DNA of 64,000 nucleotides, taken from positions 65,121 through 129,120 of the forward strand of contig JBBHKE010001934.1 of the NCBI GenBank assembly GCA_037447655.1, given 5' to 3'. Positions 53,901-64,000 of the stretch are shown in pieces; the first letter of the stretch is position 1, and each line of letters begins with the position of its first letter. Under the pieces are notes generated by a model. The model did no database searches. It was given only the letters and a program-made list of their open reading frames with translations, and had not been told where the DNA came from. The stretch is from Zygnema cylindricum (Eukaryota > Streptophyta > Zygnematophyceae > Zygnematales > Zygnemataceae). Made by a program: the position numbers and the translations under genes.

Positions 53901-55201
53901 TGGCACCGTTATCCAATCGGAGAGTAAAAACGGTTTTTTATTCTTTAATTGTACGTTTTATTTTATTATTATTATTTATTTTTTGGTCTATTTTTATCTT
54001 TTTCAAATAGCGGTGGGAAATTTTCTACCCTTCTCAAACCTTTTCCTATTTTTCAATCTTTTGTGTTTAATTTGGGTTTTTCCTTATTTTTTTTTCAATT
54101 TTTTTTTTGTTTGTTTTTTTACCGATTTTTTTTACTCGTTTTTGTCTCATTAGCTTCTGTCGTTTTTTTTTGTAATTAGTTTTCAAATGAAAGGTTATTT
54201 TTGTTAAAACACTTAATCAAAAACGGAAAAAACAATTATTTTTTATTATATCTCTCTTTTTTGTCTCTTTTTAGTATAAAAGCGAAAAAAACTTATGCTA
54301 TAAAGGTAAATATAATTACTGAAAATCTTGGTAAAATGTTTCACAAGAGCAAATTATGGTGTACCTTTTTTGCAGTTCTTGATTTTATCTTCACTCTCTC
54401 CCCTCTCTCCTTTAGCTTATCTCTCCCCTCCGTCCACTCTTTGTCCGTCTCTTCACTCTTTTTGCCCTATCCTCGCTGTAAACACTGTGACGTGACGTGA
54501 CTGTGACAATAGATTTTTGTATCACTTTCACCATTTCCATTTCTTACCATTTCTTACATTTCCATTTCACCATTTTTATTTTTTACCTTTTCCGACATTT
54601 TGTAAGCTTTTAATATTTTTTGCGTTTTCCAACTTTTTTTGTTACATTTCGGCCTTTTCTTCATTTTAAGTGTTTTTCTTAGTGTTTTTTTTAGGTTTTT
54701 TTGGTAACTTTTTCATTAATAGAATTATCTTCATTTCCGACATTTTTTTACGTTTTCCACAATTTTTTTTCATTCTTCATCCTGAAAACTTAAAATCTTT
54801 GTTCTTATTGTAAAATTTTGAAACTCTTATCTATCTTATAATGTACCGATTTTAACCAAAAAAAAAAAAACCCAAAAAAAGCCTTTTTTTTTATTTAGTC
54901 ATTTTTTTGTCTTTTTTAAAATGAGAAGTGCTTTCAATTGGTCGAGAATTCAAAATTGAAGGTGAAAGGTCTAAGCTTTAATAATTGAAAATTTAAAATT
55001 TGAAATGAATTAAATAAAAATTGAGGAATAGAATTTAAGGAAAATGGGTTTTAAGGAAACGGTATGTGTCTCGGACTCGTTAGTATATTGTAAGGACTTT
55101 GCAAAAGTCCTTACTTTCGTTGCCTCTCCTCCTCCCCCTTTCACTCCTTTCCTCCCCCTCTCCTTCTCCCTCTCCTCCCTCTCCTTTTCCCTCTCCCACT
55201 C
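53901..55201. other. T-rich DNA, no gene
   Basis: Very T-rich on the plus strand. CTCTCCC-type pyrimidines at about 54400-54450 and 55120-55195 resemble the intronic tracts at 38-40 kb. No coding block recognised. Confidence 0.5.
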
Positions 55202-55206
55202 CTACT
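55202..55206 (-). other. Target-site duplication of copia F (left copy)
   Basis: ctact, identical to 62624-62628 directly outside the other LTR of element F. Confidence 0.9.
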
Positions 55207-55675
55207 TATTGAATGTGAGGCCATGAAAATGCCGAAAATACTCGTATGACAAAATGTCAAAGATAGGCTGAAAGAGTAAAAAAGGCAAAAACAAAGAAGA
55301 CAAGAAAGGAGCAACGACAAACAAAAGAACAAGTGAGAGGTTTGTCGTTTGAGTGTCTTCTTGATAAAGTAATTTTACATAACGACACGAGAGCCTTATA
55401 GTAAGACGAAGTAAGAGGTAGCCGAAAAGGCTCTAAAAGGTACATCTAATCTAGAGCTTAACTTAGGAAGGTACAACTAGTAAGGATAAAAAAAATGTAA
55501 GTCTTAAAGGATTCCTACGCAAGAATCATCAATTCTAATAAAGGTATGTACATTCCACTAAATAAAGTACTCGACGCTAAACCAAAGTACTAAACTTATA
55601 GCGTAGCAAATAGAACTCTAAGAAGTAGTGTAGAAAACAACAAATAGTGTAGAATGCTTTAAGTGAATTTCAACA
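55207..55675 (-). repeat. 3' LTR of copia F
   Basis: 469 bp. On the minus strand it starts TGTTGAAATTCACTT after the polypurine tract AATCGAGGGGGGG and ends CATTCAATA. It aligns over its full length with 62153-62623, with scattered substitutions. Confidence 0.93.
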
Positions 55676-57368
55676 CCCCCCCTCGATTAAAACATGTTTA
55701 GTCACAAAGACCAGCATAGTAAATGTGATGATGAAATAAGGGACGAGGAAGAGATTTAGTGAGAAAATCGGCAAGTTGAGAGCCGGAGGCACAATAAGAG
55801 AAAGAAACGATGCCATCAAGAATTTTATCACGCGTAAAATGAAATTGCATGTCAATATATTTTGTATGTGTACGATGGATAGGATATTTCATAAGAGCCA
55901 ATGCCCCTTGAGAATCACAAAAAATGGGGGTGGGAGAAGATGGAGGAAAAGAGAGATCATAAAGAAGGCGTCGGAACTAAATAGCCGATTTCGTGGCGGT
56001 AGTGTCAGCCTTATATTCCGCCTCCATCGAGGAAAGAGCAACAATGGTTTGTTTGCAGGATGACCAAGAGACAAGGCCACCACCTAAATTACAACATACA
56101 CCGGAAATGGAACGACGATCGTCAAGTTGATTTCCCAAATCCTCATAGCAAAATCCAATAATCGAGGTGTCCGGAGAAAAAAAAAAAAAGGAATGCAAGG
56201 GAGGAGAAGGATGGGAAAAAGTGAGGTGAAGAAGTTTGGTTCCTTGGAGGTATCGAATGACACGTTTAGCTGCTTGGAGATGGGTTTGAGAGGCACAATC
56301 GAAAATTCAGACAAAAGACAAACGGCGATACATATATCCGGCCGTGTACTAAGCATAGCATACATCAATTTTCCTACAATTGACCGATAAAATTAGCTTA
56401 TATCTCATTGGGCATTCCCATCAAAGGACACTTTCGTGAGAGTGGTATTGGGATCAAAGGGATTAAGCACCGAATTGCAATCGGACATGTCAAAATGCTC
56501 AAGAAGATCAAGAATATAATGCTCTATACTCATTTGCAAAATGTGTGCAGACCTTTGACGTAAAATAGTGATTCCTAAGCAATAGTCAAGATCGCCTAAA
56601 TCAGTCATAGACCAATAGGACAAGAGAATGCTTTTGACCTGATGAATAGAGGACTTACTAGGACTTGCAAGATTAAAATCATCTACATAAATAGTAATGA
56701 TGATTAACTGGTCACTTGTACCTCTAATATAAATCCCTGGATCTACACCAATTTCCCTAAATCATTCTTTAATTAATGCTGCGACAAGGGTTTGATGCCA
56801 AACTCTAGGTGCTTGCTTAAGGCTATAAATAGACCTATGTAAATGACAAACACGGGTTTTAGTACCAGGGACAGCGTAACGAGGTGGTTGCTCCATGAAA
56901 ATATCTTTTGCAATACTACAATGAAGAAAAAACAATTTTGACGTCGCGTAGCTCTAACTCCCAATCATGAAGAGTTGTAAGAGACAAAATAGTACAGATG
57001 GAGTCAAACTTCGCGACAGGGGCAAATGTCTCGTTGTAGTCAACGCCCTCTGTCTGTATATACCGTTTGGCGACGAGACATGCTTTGTAACGGTCGACAA
57101 TACCATCTGCGAGCAGTTTAATCTTGAAGACCCACTTGGAACCAATCGCACGGCAGTTTAGAGGAAGAGTACAAAGCATCCACGTATTGTTTATCATTAA
57201 TGCATCGTACTCTTGTGTATTAGCGAGCAGCCACAAGGTAGCATGAGGGCGTTTCAACGCGGCATGTTATGTGGTAGGATCTTTGACGTCGGCAAGGTTG
57301 GCGTGAGCAAGATTTTCGCGAATCTTCCACTTCAGTTGGGAATTTCGCGTACTTTAACGTACAGCAAG
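55676..57368 (-). pseudogene. Copia F reverse transcriptase and RNase H
   Basis: From 57257 downward: AALKRPHATLWLLANTQEYDALMINNTW, IGSKWVFKIKLLADG, RYKACLVAKRYIQTEGVDYNETFAPVAKF (copia RT entry), then DVKIVFSSL. The catalytic YVDDFNLAS-like block lies near 56690-56670. DLGDLDYCLGI is at about 56600. RNase H follows with LSTRPDICIAVCLLSEF (56360), YEDLGNQLDDRRSISG, SSMEAEYKADT and IHRTHTKYIDMQFHFTRDKI (55870), ending LADFLTKSLPR. Several stops and shifts occur, notably near 56900, 56640 and 56190. Confidence 0.9.
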
Positions 57369-57815
57369 TGTTGTTCATAGCCTATTTCAGCCATGGATTA
57401 CTCTCGGAAGCAACGCAGACTACCCCCAAAAATAGTTGTGTTTCAAACATCACATATTACTCCAAAATAACCAAAATAAGCTGGAACTTTACGAGCATGC
57501 ATTATATCTTAGATACTGTAAATTTCCATAGTTGCAAGCAAATCCACCAGGGTATCCAAAAGATATGAGCTGTAGAGTTTCCCAAAAACATTTGATAGTT
57601 TACAACACTAACTAGGTAGACTCCTCACATAATTATACAGAAATAACAGAACAGAATGAAACTACACTAACATATATTTTCTAGATCATAGAATATATTC
57701 ACAATGTTTCGTATCAAAATAACAATTAGAGTGATCACACTTACAGGTCAAAGTTGCAGAAAAATAGTTTGCCATGTCTTTGATAAACTTAGCTGTGATA
57801 ATAAAAATAGTCTAA

Positions 57816-58564
57816 GGGTGACGTTCCAGTAGAAAAAAAGTGGGGTTCGTTACTGGACGCCGTACGTTTTTGTACAGCCCCGTACAGAGCCGTACCGGAA
57901 TTCTTTTTTTGTCGGACAAAACATCGTTAATAGAAAGCTGTCAAAAAGCTCCAATGATGTAGGCGTAATTCTTGACCGTTGGATGTTTCACTTTTTGAGA
58001 TTCGCGAAGCAATCGAGCACATCATCTAGTGGGCCCCTACTCTCCTCGAGGAGGAGAATTGGGGCCCACTAGATGATTGCCATTCATTACCATTGGTACA
58101 CGTGAAAAGGAAAAAAAATATCTACGTTGTACAAGCGATCACAGGCGTGCACGTTGTATATGCCATGTGCCTCTTGCCACGTTGAATCCAAGTCACTTGA
58201 AAAAATCCTCGCACTCTTCGTCTGACATCCGCCGACATTCAAAGTTTGCCGTGACCTTCAAAGTTTAATGCATCTTTTTGCCATTCTGTTTCGACATTTT
58301 GATTTCCACTTTCAAAATCAAAATCTAGCCGGAAACTTTATGTACGAATCATTAATTACCTCCGGTGGTTCAGAAATTTCGTACAGATATTCCGTTTGTA
58401 GATTTTTTTTTAAGATTTTTAGAATCTGGACTGTAAATTAAGTGGCGCCAATCATAATTGAGGAAGGTTTCTTACTAGCCCGACACAATGGAGCGGACTT
58501 CCAGTAAACGCTGCCAGTAGACTTGTCTGTACATTTATTGGGACTGCCTAATAGAACGTCATCC
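57816..58564. mobile_element. Harbinger/Tourist-like MITE with TAA target duplication
   Basis: Terminal repeats GGGTGACGTTCCAGTAG (57816) and, inverted at the right end (58564), GGATGACGTTCTATTAG. taa flanks both sides (57813-57815 and 58565-58567). The paralogous LTR at 13423-14480 has the unfilled site TCTAAGT at about 13840, which proves the insertion and its borders. 3-bp TAA/TTA duplications are typical of PIF/Harbinger elements. 749 bp, no transposase. Confidence 0.93.
58021..58076. repeat. 56-bp near-perfect palindrome in the MITE
   Basis: ATCATCTAGTGGGCCCC is inverted as GGGGCCCACTAGATGAT around a centre TCTCCTCGAGGAGGAGA. It can form a cruciform or RNA hairpin with a stem of more than 20 bp. 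Confidence 0.93.
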
Positions 58565-59353
58565 TAAGTCTTACAAGTAATACTCAGAGAGTTCACTACG
58601 GAATGTACGGAGGCATACCAATCATACGCTATCTACCACCTACTTAAATAAATGTTAGTATACCTGAATAATTTGAGGTATGTTATAATGAATGAATCTA
58701 CACTAATAAACTAATTAGCAAAAATACAAATCTCTGTTTTATAAAATATTTACACCGACACCTCCGCAAAATACGTATACTAAGAGTCAACTTGCTTAGT
58801 CACTTGACGACAAGTACACGTAACAAACCGACACCACATAGGTACGGTCCACTTGGTAAAACATCATCATAAATAGTGTGCACCGACAAAAATATCAGCG
58901 GACGCCGTCCACACTTCAAATTTATAATGAACTACTTTGTCGAAGTGATACCGTACCATCCAAAACTTGTCCGTACCGAAACCGCGTCCTTTACAATAAA
59001 TGCGGTTGTCGTGCGGCTGTCGCAAATATCTTTCGTACGGCCGGCGCAATAATTGTGGTTGTCGCAAATATGTTTCGTACGGCCGGAGTACATTTTCAAT
59101 CACTTCAAATTTTTCACATCGGATCGCTTCGTGATTTGCCGTTCATTTCCCATCGCAATTCGCGCCACTCAAGTTGTTCCTTACGTCGCTTTAATTTATC
59201 CGTACATTTACTCCCCCAATCAATGAAACCATGCAAGTCTCCACGCTACATTTTGTGAGTACTTACGAACTATATTTTGCGTCGAGTACGCAAGAAACCT
59301 TGCGTATGCATGAAACTTCGAGTACGCACCAAATTAACTTTTCCAAAACAACA

Positions 59354-61060
59354 ACAAGTTGTTCGTCAAGTGGCGTTCATGGCGTAATTATTACTGAATT
59401 ACGAGTAGCACGTGCCGGTGACGTAACCTCCAAAGGAAGTGAAAACAAATTTGTTGATGGAAGGTTTGAAGCGTCATCGGGGACAAGAAAAATTGTCGCG
59501 TCCAGGACCGTCGCGTCATCACCGACATGTCGTACATTGGGAGGTGAAGCGCATGAAATCGCGGAGCGTACTAGGGAAAATTCATCGCCGGAATTGGAGG
59601 AAGAGACAAAATCTCTGGAAGGAGGAAAATTTGTAGAAATAGGAGATATGTGAGGGTGTAAAGGGGGCGTATTATGGGATAGGGTTAAAGGGGGCATAAG
59701 CAAGGTGGTAATAGAATTAGAGGGGGCAGTTTCGTAAAAGAGTAAATAAACTAGGTAGAGGAGTGATGGGAAATCAGGTACAAGTGTACGTATAAGGGGA
59801 GTCTCATGAAAAATAACGTCACGAGTGGTGACAATGCGGTGAGAAGAGGGGCACCAAATACAATATGCCATTGAATTCGGGGAATATCTCAGAAAAATTC
59901 CTCGCATAGCTCGAGGACCTAATTAACCATTGGAAGGGGGAAGGATTTTGAAGTAAGTTTCGCACCCAAAAATGCTAAAATGAGAGACATCGGGTTTAGT
60001 CCCATGCCAAGCTTCAAAAGGAGTTTTGTTAGAAAGAAAAGAGGTAAGAGAGCTATTACGAATATAAGAGGAAAATAGTAAGGCTTCCGCCCAAAAATGA
60101 AAAGGTAAGGAGGCAAAATGGGGAAAAGAGCGAGACATGTGATTGAGACGTTCGGCATCACCATTTTGCTGCAGCGAATGAGAAGTAGTTTTGTGATGAA
60201 TTATACCATGTGTTAGTAAAAACTCGGAAAATTCATTGGAAACAAATTCCCCCCCATTATCCGTGCGGAATGTTTTGATGCGTGACGACAAGTGATTTCT
60301 ACAAGCGCCTTGAAGTGTTGGAAATGGGTTAAAACCTCGGACTTATGACACATAAAAAAAAACATGTGTAAAGCGAGATAAATTATCAATAAAAGTAAGA
60401 AAGTAAGATGCGCCACTTAGGCTTGGAATGGGAATAGGATTGCATACATCACTATGAATGAGATCAAGGGGAGCCAAAGAGCGAGAAAAAGAAGAAGGAA
60501 AAGGTAAACGAGGCAACTTTCCAAGAATACAACCATGACAAAAGTTAATCTTCATTTCATTAAAATAATCGATGTCATTTACAGGCCCTTTTCCAAGGGA
60601 AGCTAGACTAGCATCATTAAGAACGCCGTATCGAAAATGCCATGTCAAAAAAAATGAAGAAGATGGAGAATGAGCTAAAAAAGCATGAGCAATATCATTA
60701 AAAAAATTTAAAGATATAAATTGCCCATCCTATTGCCACTACCAATGAGATCTTTAGTGGAGGAAAAGAATTGAACGTTGGATTCAGTGATGACACCAAA
60801 GCTCCCATGGCGCAAAGCCAAACTAGCCGAAAAAGATATTCTTTTTGAGGTCAGGTACCAAATAAACTTTGTCCAAGATGATTGGACGAGAGACGTGCGA
60901 ACCGGAATTAATATGCACCTGTCCAATGAGAGCGGAGGGTATAATCATATTTTTACCCAAATAAATGCGTAGAGCAATGGCAAGGGGAACAATATTAAGC
61001 ATCATGTCACGCTGACAACACATGTGATGAGAAGCGCCTAAGTCAATTAGCCAATCAGAA
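59354..61060 (-). pseudogene. Copia F protease end, integrase and linker
   Basis: Near 61060-61020 WLIDLGASHHMC gives the protease motif (the second motif residue changed to Leu; catalytic Asp kept), then VYLVPDLKKNIFF. 60648-60343: GAG-pre-integrase MTWHFRYGVLNDASL..CHGCILGKLPRLPFP and core start LDLIHSDVCNP. 60291-59919: FRTDNGGEFVSNEF, HKTTSHSLQQNGDAERLNH with the catalytic Glu, and HFSIFGCETYF. 59907-59377: RGIFLRYSPNSMAYCIW..VIFHETPL and a Pro/Ser-rich linker. All three integrase acidic residues are present, but stops break the module between frames. Confidence 0.88.
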
Positions 61061-62152
61061 GGATTACGTGATTACAAAAAAACGTACCTATAGTCCACGG
61101 AGGAAAGTGGGGGAGGAATGTTTGGGATAGGTACAATTACATGTGACGCATACCCAAAATTTTGGTTGGATGTGGGAATGACATCAGGTGAAAACGGTGA
61201 ATTTGAACGTTTATAGTAAAAAAGAGGAGTTGAGTACCACGGTGGCGATAGGCCGTACGGCAATTGAAATCATCCTCCGCGTGCACCGCATGACCAGGTG
61301 GTGGTGAGTAAGCGTGGGATTACGACAAGGAATTCGGAATTCGATTTGGTGTAGGAAGTCCTCGCAGTCCCCCAACCGTACGGTCTTTCTCTTATTTCCT
61401 AGCCAATGCAAGGCACGCGTCAATGGCGTGGTCACGTTCTTTGCAGTATTTGAAAAAATAATATGATCCTCCAATCATTGGAGGTTTCTTGGGGGAAGAG
61501 ACAATAAACGCCGAACCATCATTAAAAACGACAGGTTTGTTAAGATTTAAGTGTGTCTCTTCGTGTAACAAACAATTAGTGAGATCTGACAGAGTGACCG
61601 TGGACGCATCATTAGTGACTGTACTTGCAAAAAAGTCAAACGAGAGAGGTAATCAACCCAAAATAATACTTATGAGATCCTTATGAGTGATAGTGTAATT
61701 AATGCATTTAAGTCGTCTAGCCAATGATTCATTTCGTTGAAAAATAGAAGCAAAGATTCATATTTATCTTTTTGAGCACTATTGAACTGTCGACGTAGCC
61801 CAAAACCATGTGGCTAAGTGTTGGTTTTGTAGGAGCGACACAAAATCTGCCACGCCTCATGAGAAGTTGTTGCATGGCGAATCCACTTCGCAATCTGGCC
61901 GTCCTAAGAAAGAACAAGACGAGACAGTGCGACAGAATCTTTCTTAACCCATGAAGCGACAGCTGTCTGAGTGATAGCAAAAGTGGCAACTGTGGCGTCA
62001 AGTTGGACAAGCAACGTGACAGTGCCACTAATGTGTCCCCAAATTTTTTCGAATGAAAACAGATGCTAGATTTGGAAATTCCTGTCATATAAATTTTCGC
62101 CTTGAAATTTCGGCACAGAGTTTGAGATAGACGAAGGGGTGGGTCCATAACC
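61061..62152 (-). pseudogene. Copia F gag, starting at the LTR edge
   Basis: Gag homology begins almost at the LTR: PSSISNSVPKFQGENLYDRNFQIW is readable within 70 bases of 62152, then HLFSFEKIWGHISG and AVASWVKKDSVALSRLVLS in shifted frames. A decayed knuckle (KYCKERDHAIDAC, first Cys lost) lies near 61440. The usual leader and a clear primer-binding site are absent between LTR and gag: only GGTTATGGACC follows the LTR, so the PBS seems partly deleted or unrecognisable. Many frame changes. Confidence 0.8.
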
Positions 62153-62623
62153 TATTGAATGTGAGGCCAAGAAAATGCCAAAAATACTCATATGACAAAA
62201 TGTCAAAGATAGGCCGAAAGAGTAAAAAAGGCAAAAACAAAGAAGACAGGAAAAGAGTAACGAGAAACAAAAGAACAACTGAGAGGTTTGTCGTTTGAGT
62301 GTCTTCTTGATTAAGTAATTTTACATAATGACACAAGAGAGTCTTATAGTAAGACGAAGTAAGAGGGTGTCGAAAACGCTCTAAAAGGTACATCTAATCT
62401 AGAGCGTAACTTAGGAAGGTACAACTAGTTACGGTAAAAAGAATCTAAGTCTTAAAGGATTCCTACGCAAGAATCATCAATTCTAACAAAGGTATGTACA
62501 TTCCACTAAATAAAGTACTTAACGATAAACCAAAGTACTAGACTAATAGTGTAGCAAATAGGACTCTAAAAAGTATTGTAGAGAACAACAAATAGTGTAG
62601 AATGCTTTAAGTGTATTTCAACA
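62153..62623 (-). repeat. 5' LTR of copia F
   Basis: 471 bp. It aligns with 55207-55675 and is flanked on the right by ctact (62624-62628). Differences from the 3' copy are scattered over the whole length and point to an old insertion. Confidence 0.93.
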
Positions 62624-62628
62624 CTACT

Positions 62629-64000
62629 CCCCATTCCTTTTCTTTGAATGAAAAACAAAATTCTAGTATGAGTAAAAAGGTTTTGCAAAAAAGTTTGATA
62701 AGAAAAGAAAAGCAATTACGGGAGAAAGGACAAAAAAAATGTAAATCAAGAAGCCATGGTGTAACAATTCTAAAATTAATTATTATTTATTATTAATTAG
62801 TGACGTTGATAAAAAAATTGAAAAGTTTATGACGTCACAAAAATAAAATCTATAAAGCAACAAAAATGGCAAAAAACTGAAATGGCCAAAAACAAAAATG
62901 GACAACTTAAAAAACACTCATGACTTCAAATGAATGAATGAATGTGTGTGTGTGTGTGTGTGTGTGTGTTTTTTTTTTTTCTTTTCATTTTCATACATTG
63001 GAGTTAAGATAATTGAGCACTTGATAATTATCAAGTTTGTCGATAAATTTTGGTAAATCAGTAATTTATTAAAATTATTGATTCATTATAAATAAATTAT
63101 TTAATAATTTATAAAAATCATTGATTTATAATTGAATTATTTTCAATCAATAATATTCCATATTTGACTGATAACTCTACGGTAATATGCAAATATTTGC
63201 AAGAGTGAGAGAGGGGAGAGAGAGGGGGGGGGGGAGACAGAAAATGTTTCTCTAAAATATTCATAATTAACACTCAATAGGCTTTAAAAACATGGGTAAA
63301 AAATTTGGAACAAAATACTAATTATCGTTCACAACCAAACATTTCTTGCAAAACAACTCCCAAGACGACTTTTTTGTGCAATTTGTTTTCTTGCTTGTTT
63401 TCAGTATAAAAACACATAATATATAATCTTTGGTAGTCAACCCAAGATTGCACCAAAATAGCGAACTTAAAGTAAAAATTAACTCTTCACGATTTTGTAA
63501 TATATACACTCCAGAATATTTTATCATAAAAACGTATATATATATACATATATATATATATATACATATATATATGTATATACATATAAACATATACATA
63601 TATATATACATATATATATATACATATATATATGCATATATATATGCATGTATATACATATATGTATATAAATATACATACCTATATATACATATATATA
63701 TATATATCATATACAAACGATATTATGCAAAAAATGAACAATAGTTAATATTGGTTAGTATATATACCTGTCTCTATATGTTAACAGGGTTTTTTTTTAA
63801 AGATTGGTTGGTATAACTTTTCATAGTTATTATTTATTCATGTTTTTAAAAACTCGTAGTTTCGTAGTAGAACATCGGGAGAACATGAAACAGAACGTGG
63901 TTAAAAAACGTATTATAGCAAACATATACTATATATATATATATACATATATATCCATACATATAAATATATGTATATACATATATGTACGTATATATAT
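62629..64000. other. AT-rich DNA with microsatellites, no gene
   Basis: (TG)13 at about 62943-62969 is followed by a T run. A G run lies at 63223-63233. TA/TATACA/TATATG microsatellite occupies about 63534-63713 and again 63928-64000 at the window end. The Tyr/Ile-rich frames over these are artefacts. Nothing else recognised. Confidence 0.8.

Larger units (their letters stand above)
57369..59353 (-). repeat. Solo LTR of family C inside copia F
   Basis: It starts TGTTGTTCATAGCC on the left and ends with TTTTCCAAAACAACA on the right, flanked by gcaag (57364-57368) and acaag (59354-59358), a 5-bp duplication with one mismatch. It aligns with 13423-14480 in the same orientation. Without the MITE it is about 1.23 kb. 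It separates the linker of element F (59377 upward) from its RT (57368 downward). Frames within it are not genes. Confidence 0.85.
55207..62623 (-). mobile_element. Copia F, full length with nested insertions
   Basis: Two LTRs (55207-55675 and 62153-62623) with TGTTGAA/TTCAATA ends and identical ctact flanks enclose gag, protease, integrase, RT and RNase H in copia order on the minus strand. The 7417 bp include a solo LTR of family C (57369-59353) with a Harbinger-type MITE inside. Without these the element would be about 5.4 kb, a usual copia size. Stops and shifts in gag, protease and RT make it inactive. Its integrase and RT blocks differ clearly from those of A to E, so it is another lineage. 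Confidence 0.93.

Noticed and set aside
53949-54500. Frames with hydrophobic Phe/Leu stretches that resemble membrane segments
   Set aside because: They arise from T-rich DNA, where TTT and CTT codons dominate, with no start context or domain.
63318-63744. Tyr/Ile-repeat frames on both strands near the window end
   Set aside because: Translated TATACA/TATATG microsatellite.

Overview
The window looks like nuclear DNA of a land plant. The evidence is many Ty1/copia elements in different states of decay, a primer-binding site close to the complement of the initiator-Met tRNA, an LRR receptor-type gene cut into 72-nt exons that each encode one repeat, and a spliced DFR/CCR-like reductase. I see no rRNA, tRNA, CRISPR array or bacterial-type operon. 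The species cannot be named from the sequence.

Layout. From 1 to about 30 kb the DNA is almost entirely nested copia remnants that alternate in strand: A1(+) 1-3340, B1(-) 3350-6317, a pol-less B element(+) 6318-11304 carrying an unidentified ORF, B2(-) 11398-15177 with a solo LTR inside, B3(+) 15178-16770, A2(-) 16771-19964, a complete but stop-riddled element C3(+) 19965-25796, and D(-) 25797-29370. In at least four places one LTR has a polypurine tract and pol C-terminus on one side and a leader and gag on the other, so head-to-tail copies share an LTR.

From about 30 to 43 kb lies a gene-bearing island. On the minus strand are exons of an LRR plus EGF-like receptor-type gene at 39651-39722, 38274-38345, 38101-38172 and 34157-34434. 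Kilobase-long purine or pyrimidine tracts fill two of its introns. On the plus strand, exons of an extended short-chain dehydrogenase/reductase lie at 41484-41700, 42094-42355 and from 43057. That gene carries a frameshift, and a 5'-truncated copia (E, about 43156-47320) sits in its third recognised exon.

From 47 to 55 kb DNA-transposon material dominates: a decayed tandem array, a single-frame hAT (DUF659) transposase pseudogene with BED finger and dimerisation domain (48774-50745), several MITEs with CACCGTGAATCGCTAT ends, a short hAT MITE with a perfect 8-bp target duplication and a G/C hairpin core, a GATATTTTTCATGC minisatellite, and a T-rich tract full of telomere-like GGGTTT words.

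From 55.2 to 62.6 kb is a full-length copia (F, minus strand) with two LTRs and a perfect CTACT target duplication. A solo LTR is nested in it, and a Harbinger-type MITE is nested in that LTR. The window ends in AT-rich DNA with TG and TA/TATACA microsatellites. No retrotransposon here looks able to move by itself; elements E and the hAT copy are the best preserved. The two host genes are the parts most likely to matter for the organism, and both are damaged or stretched by repeats.
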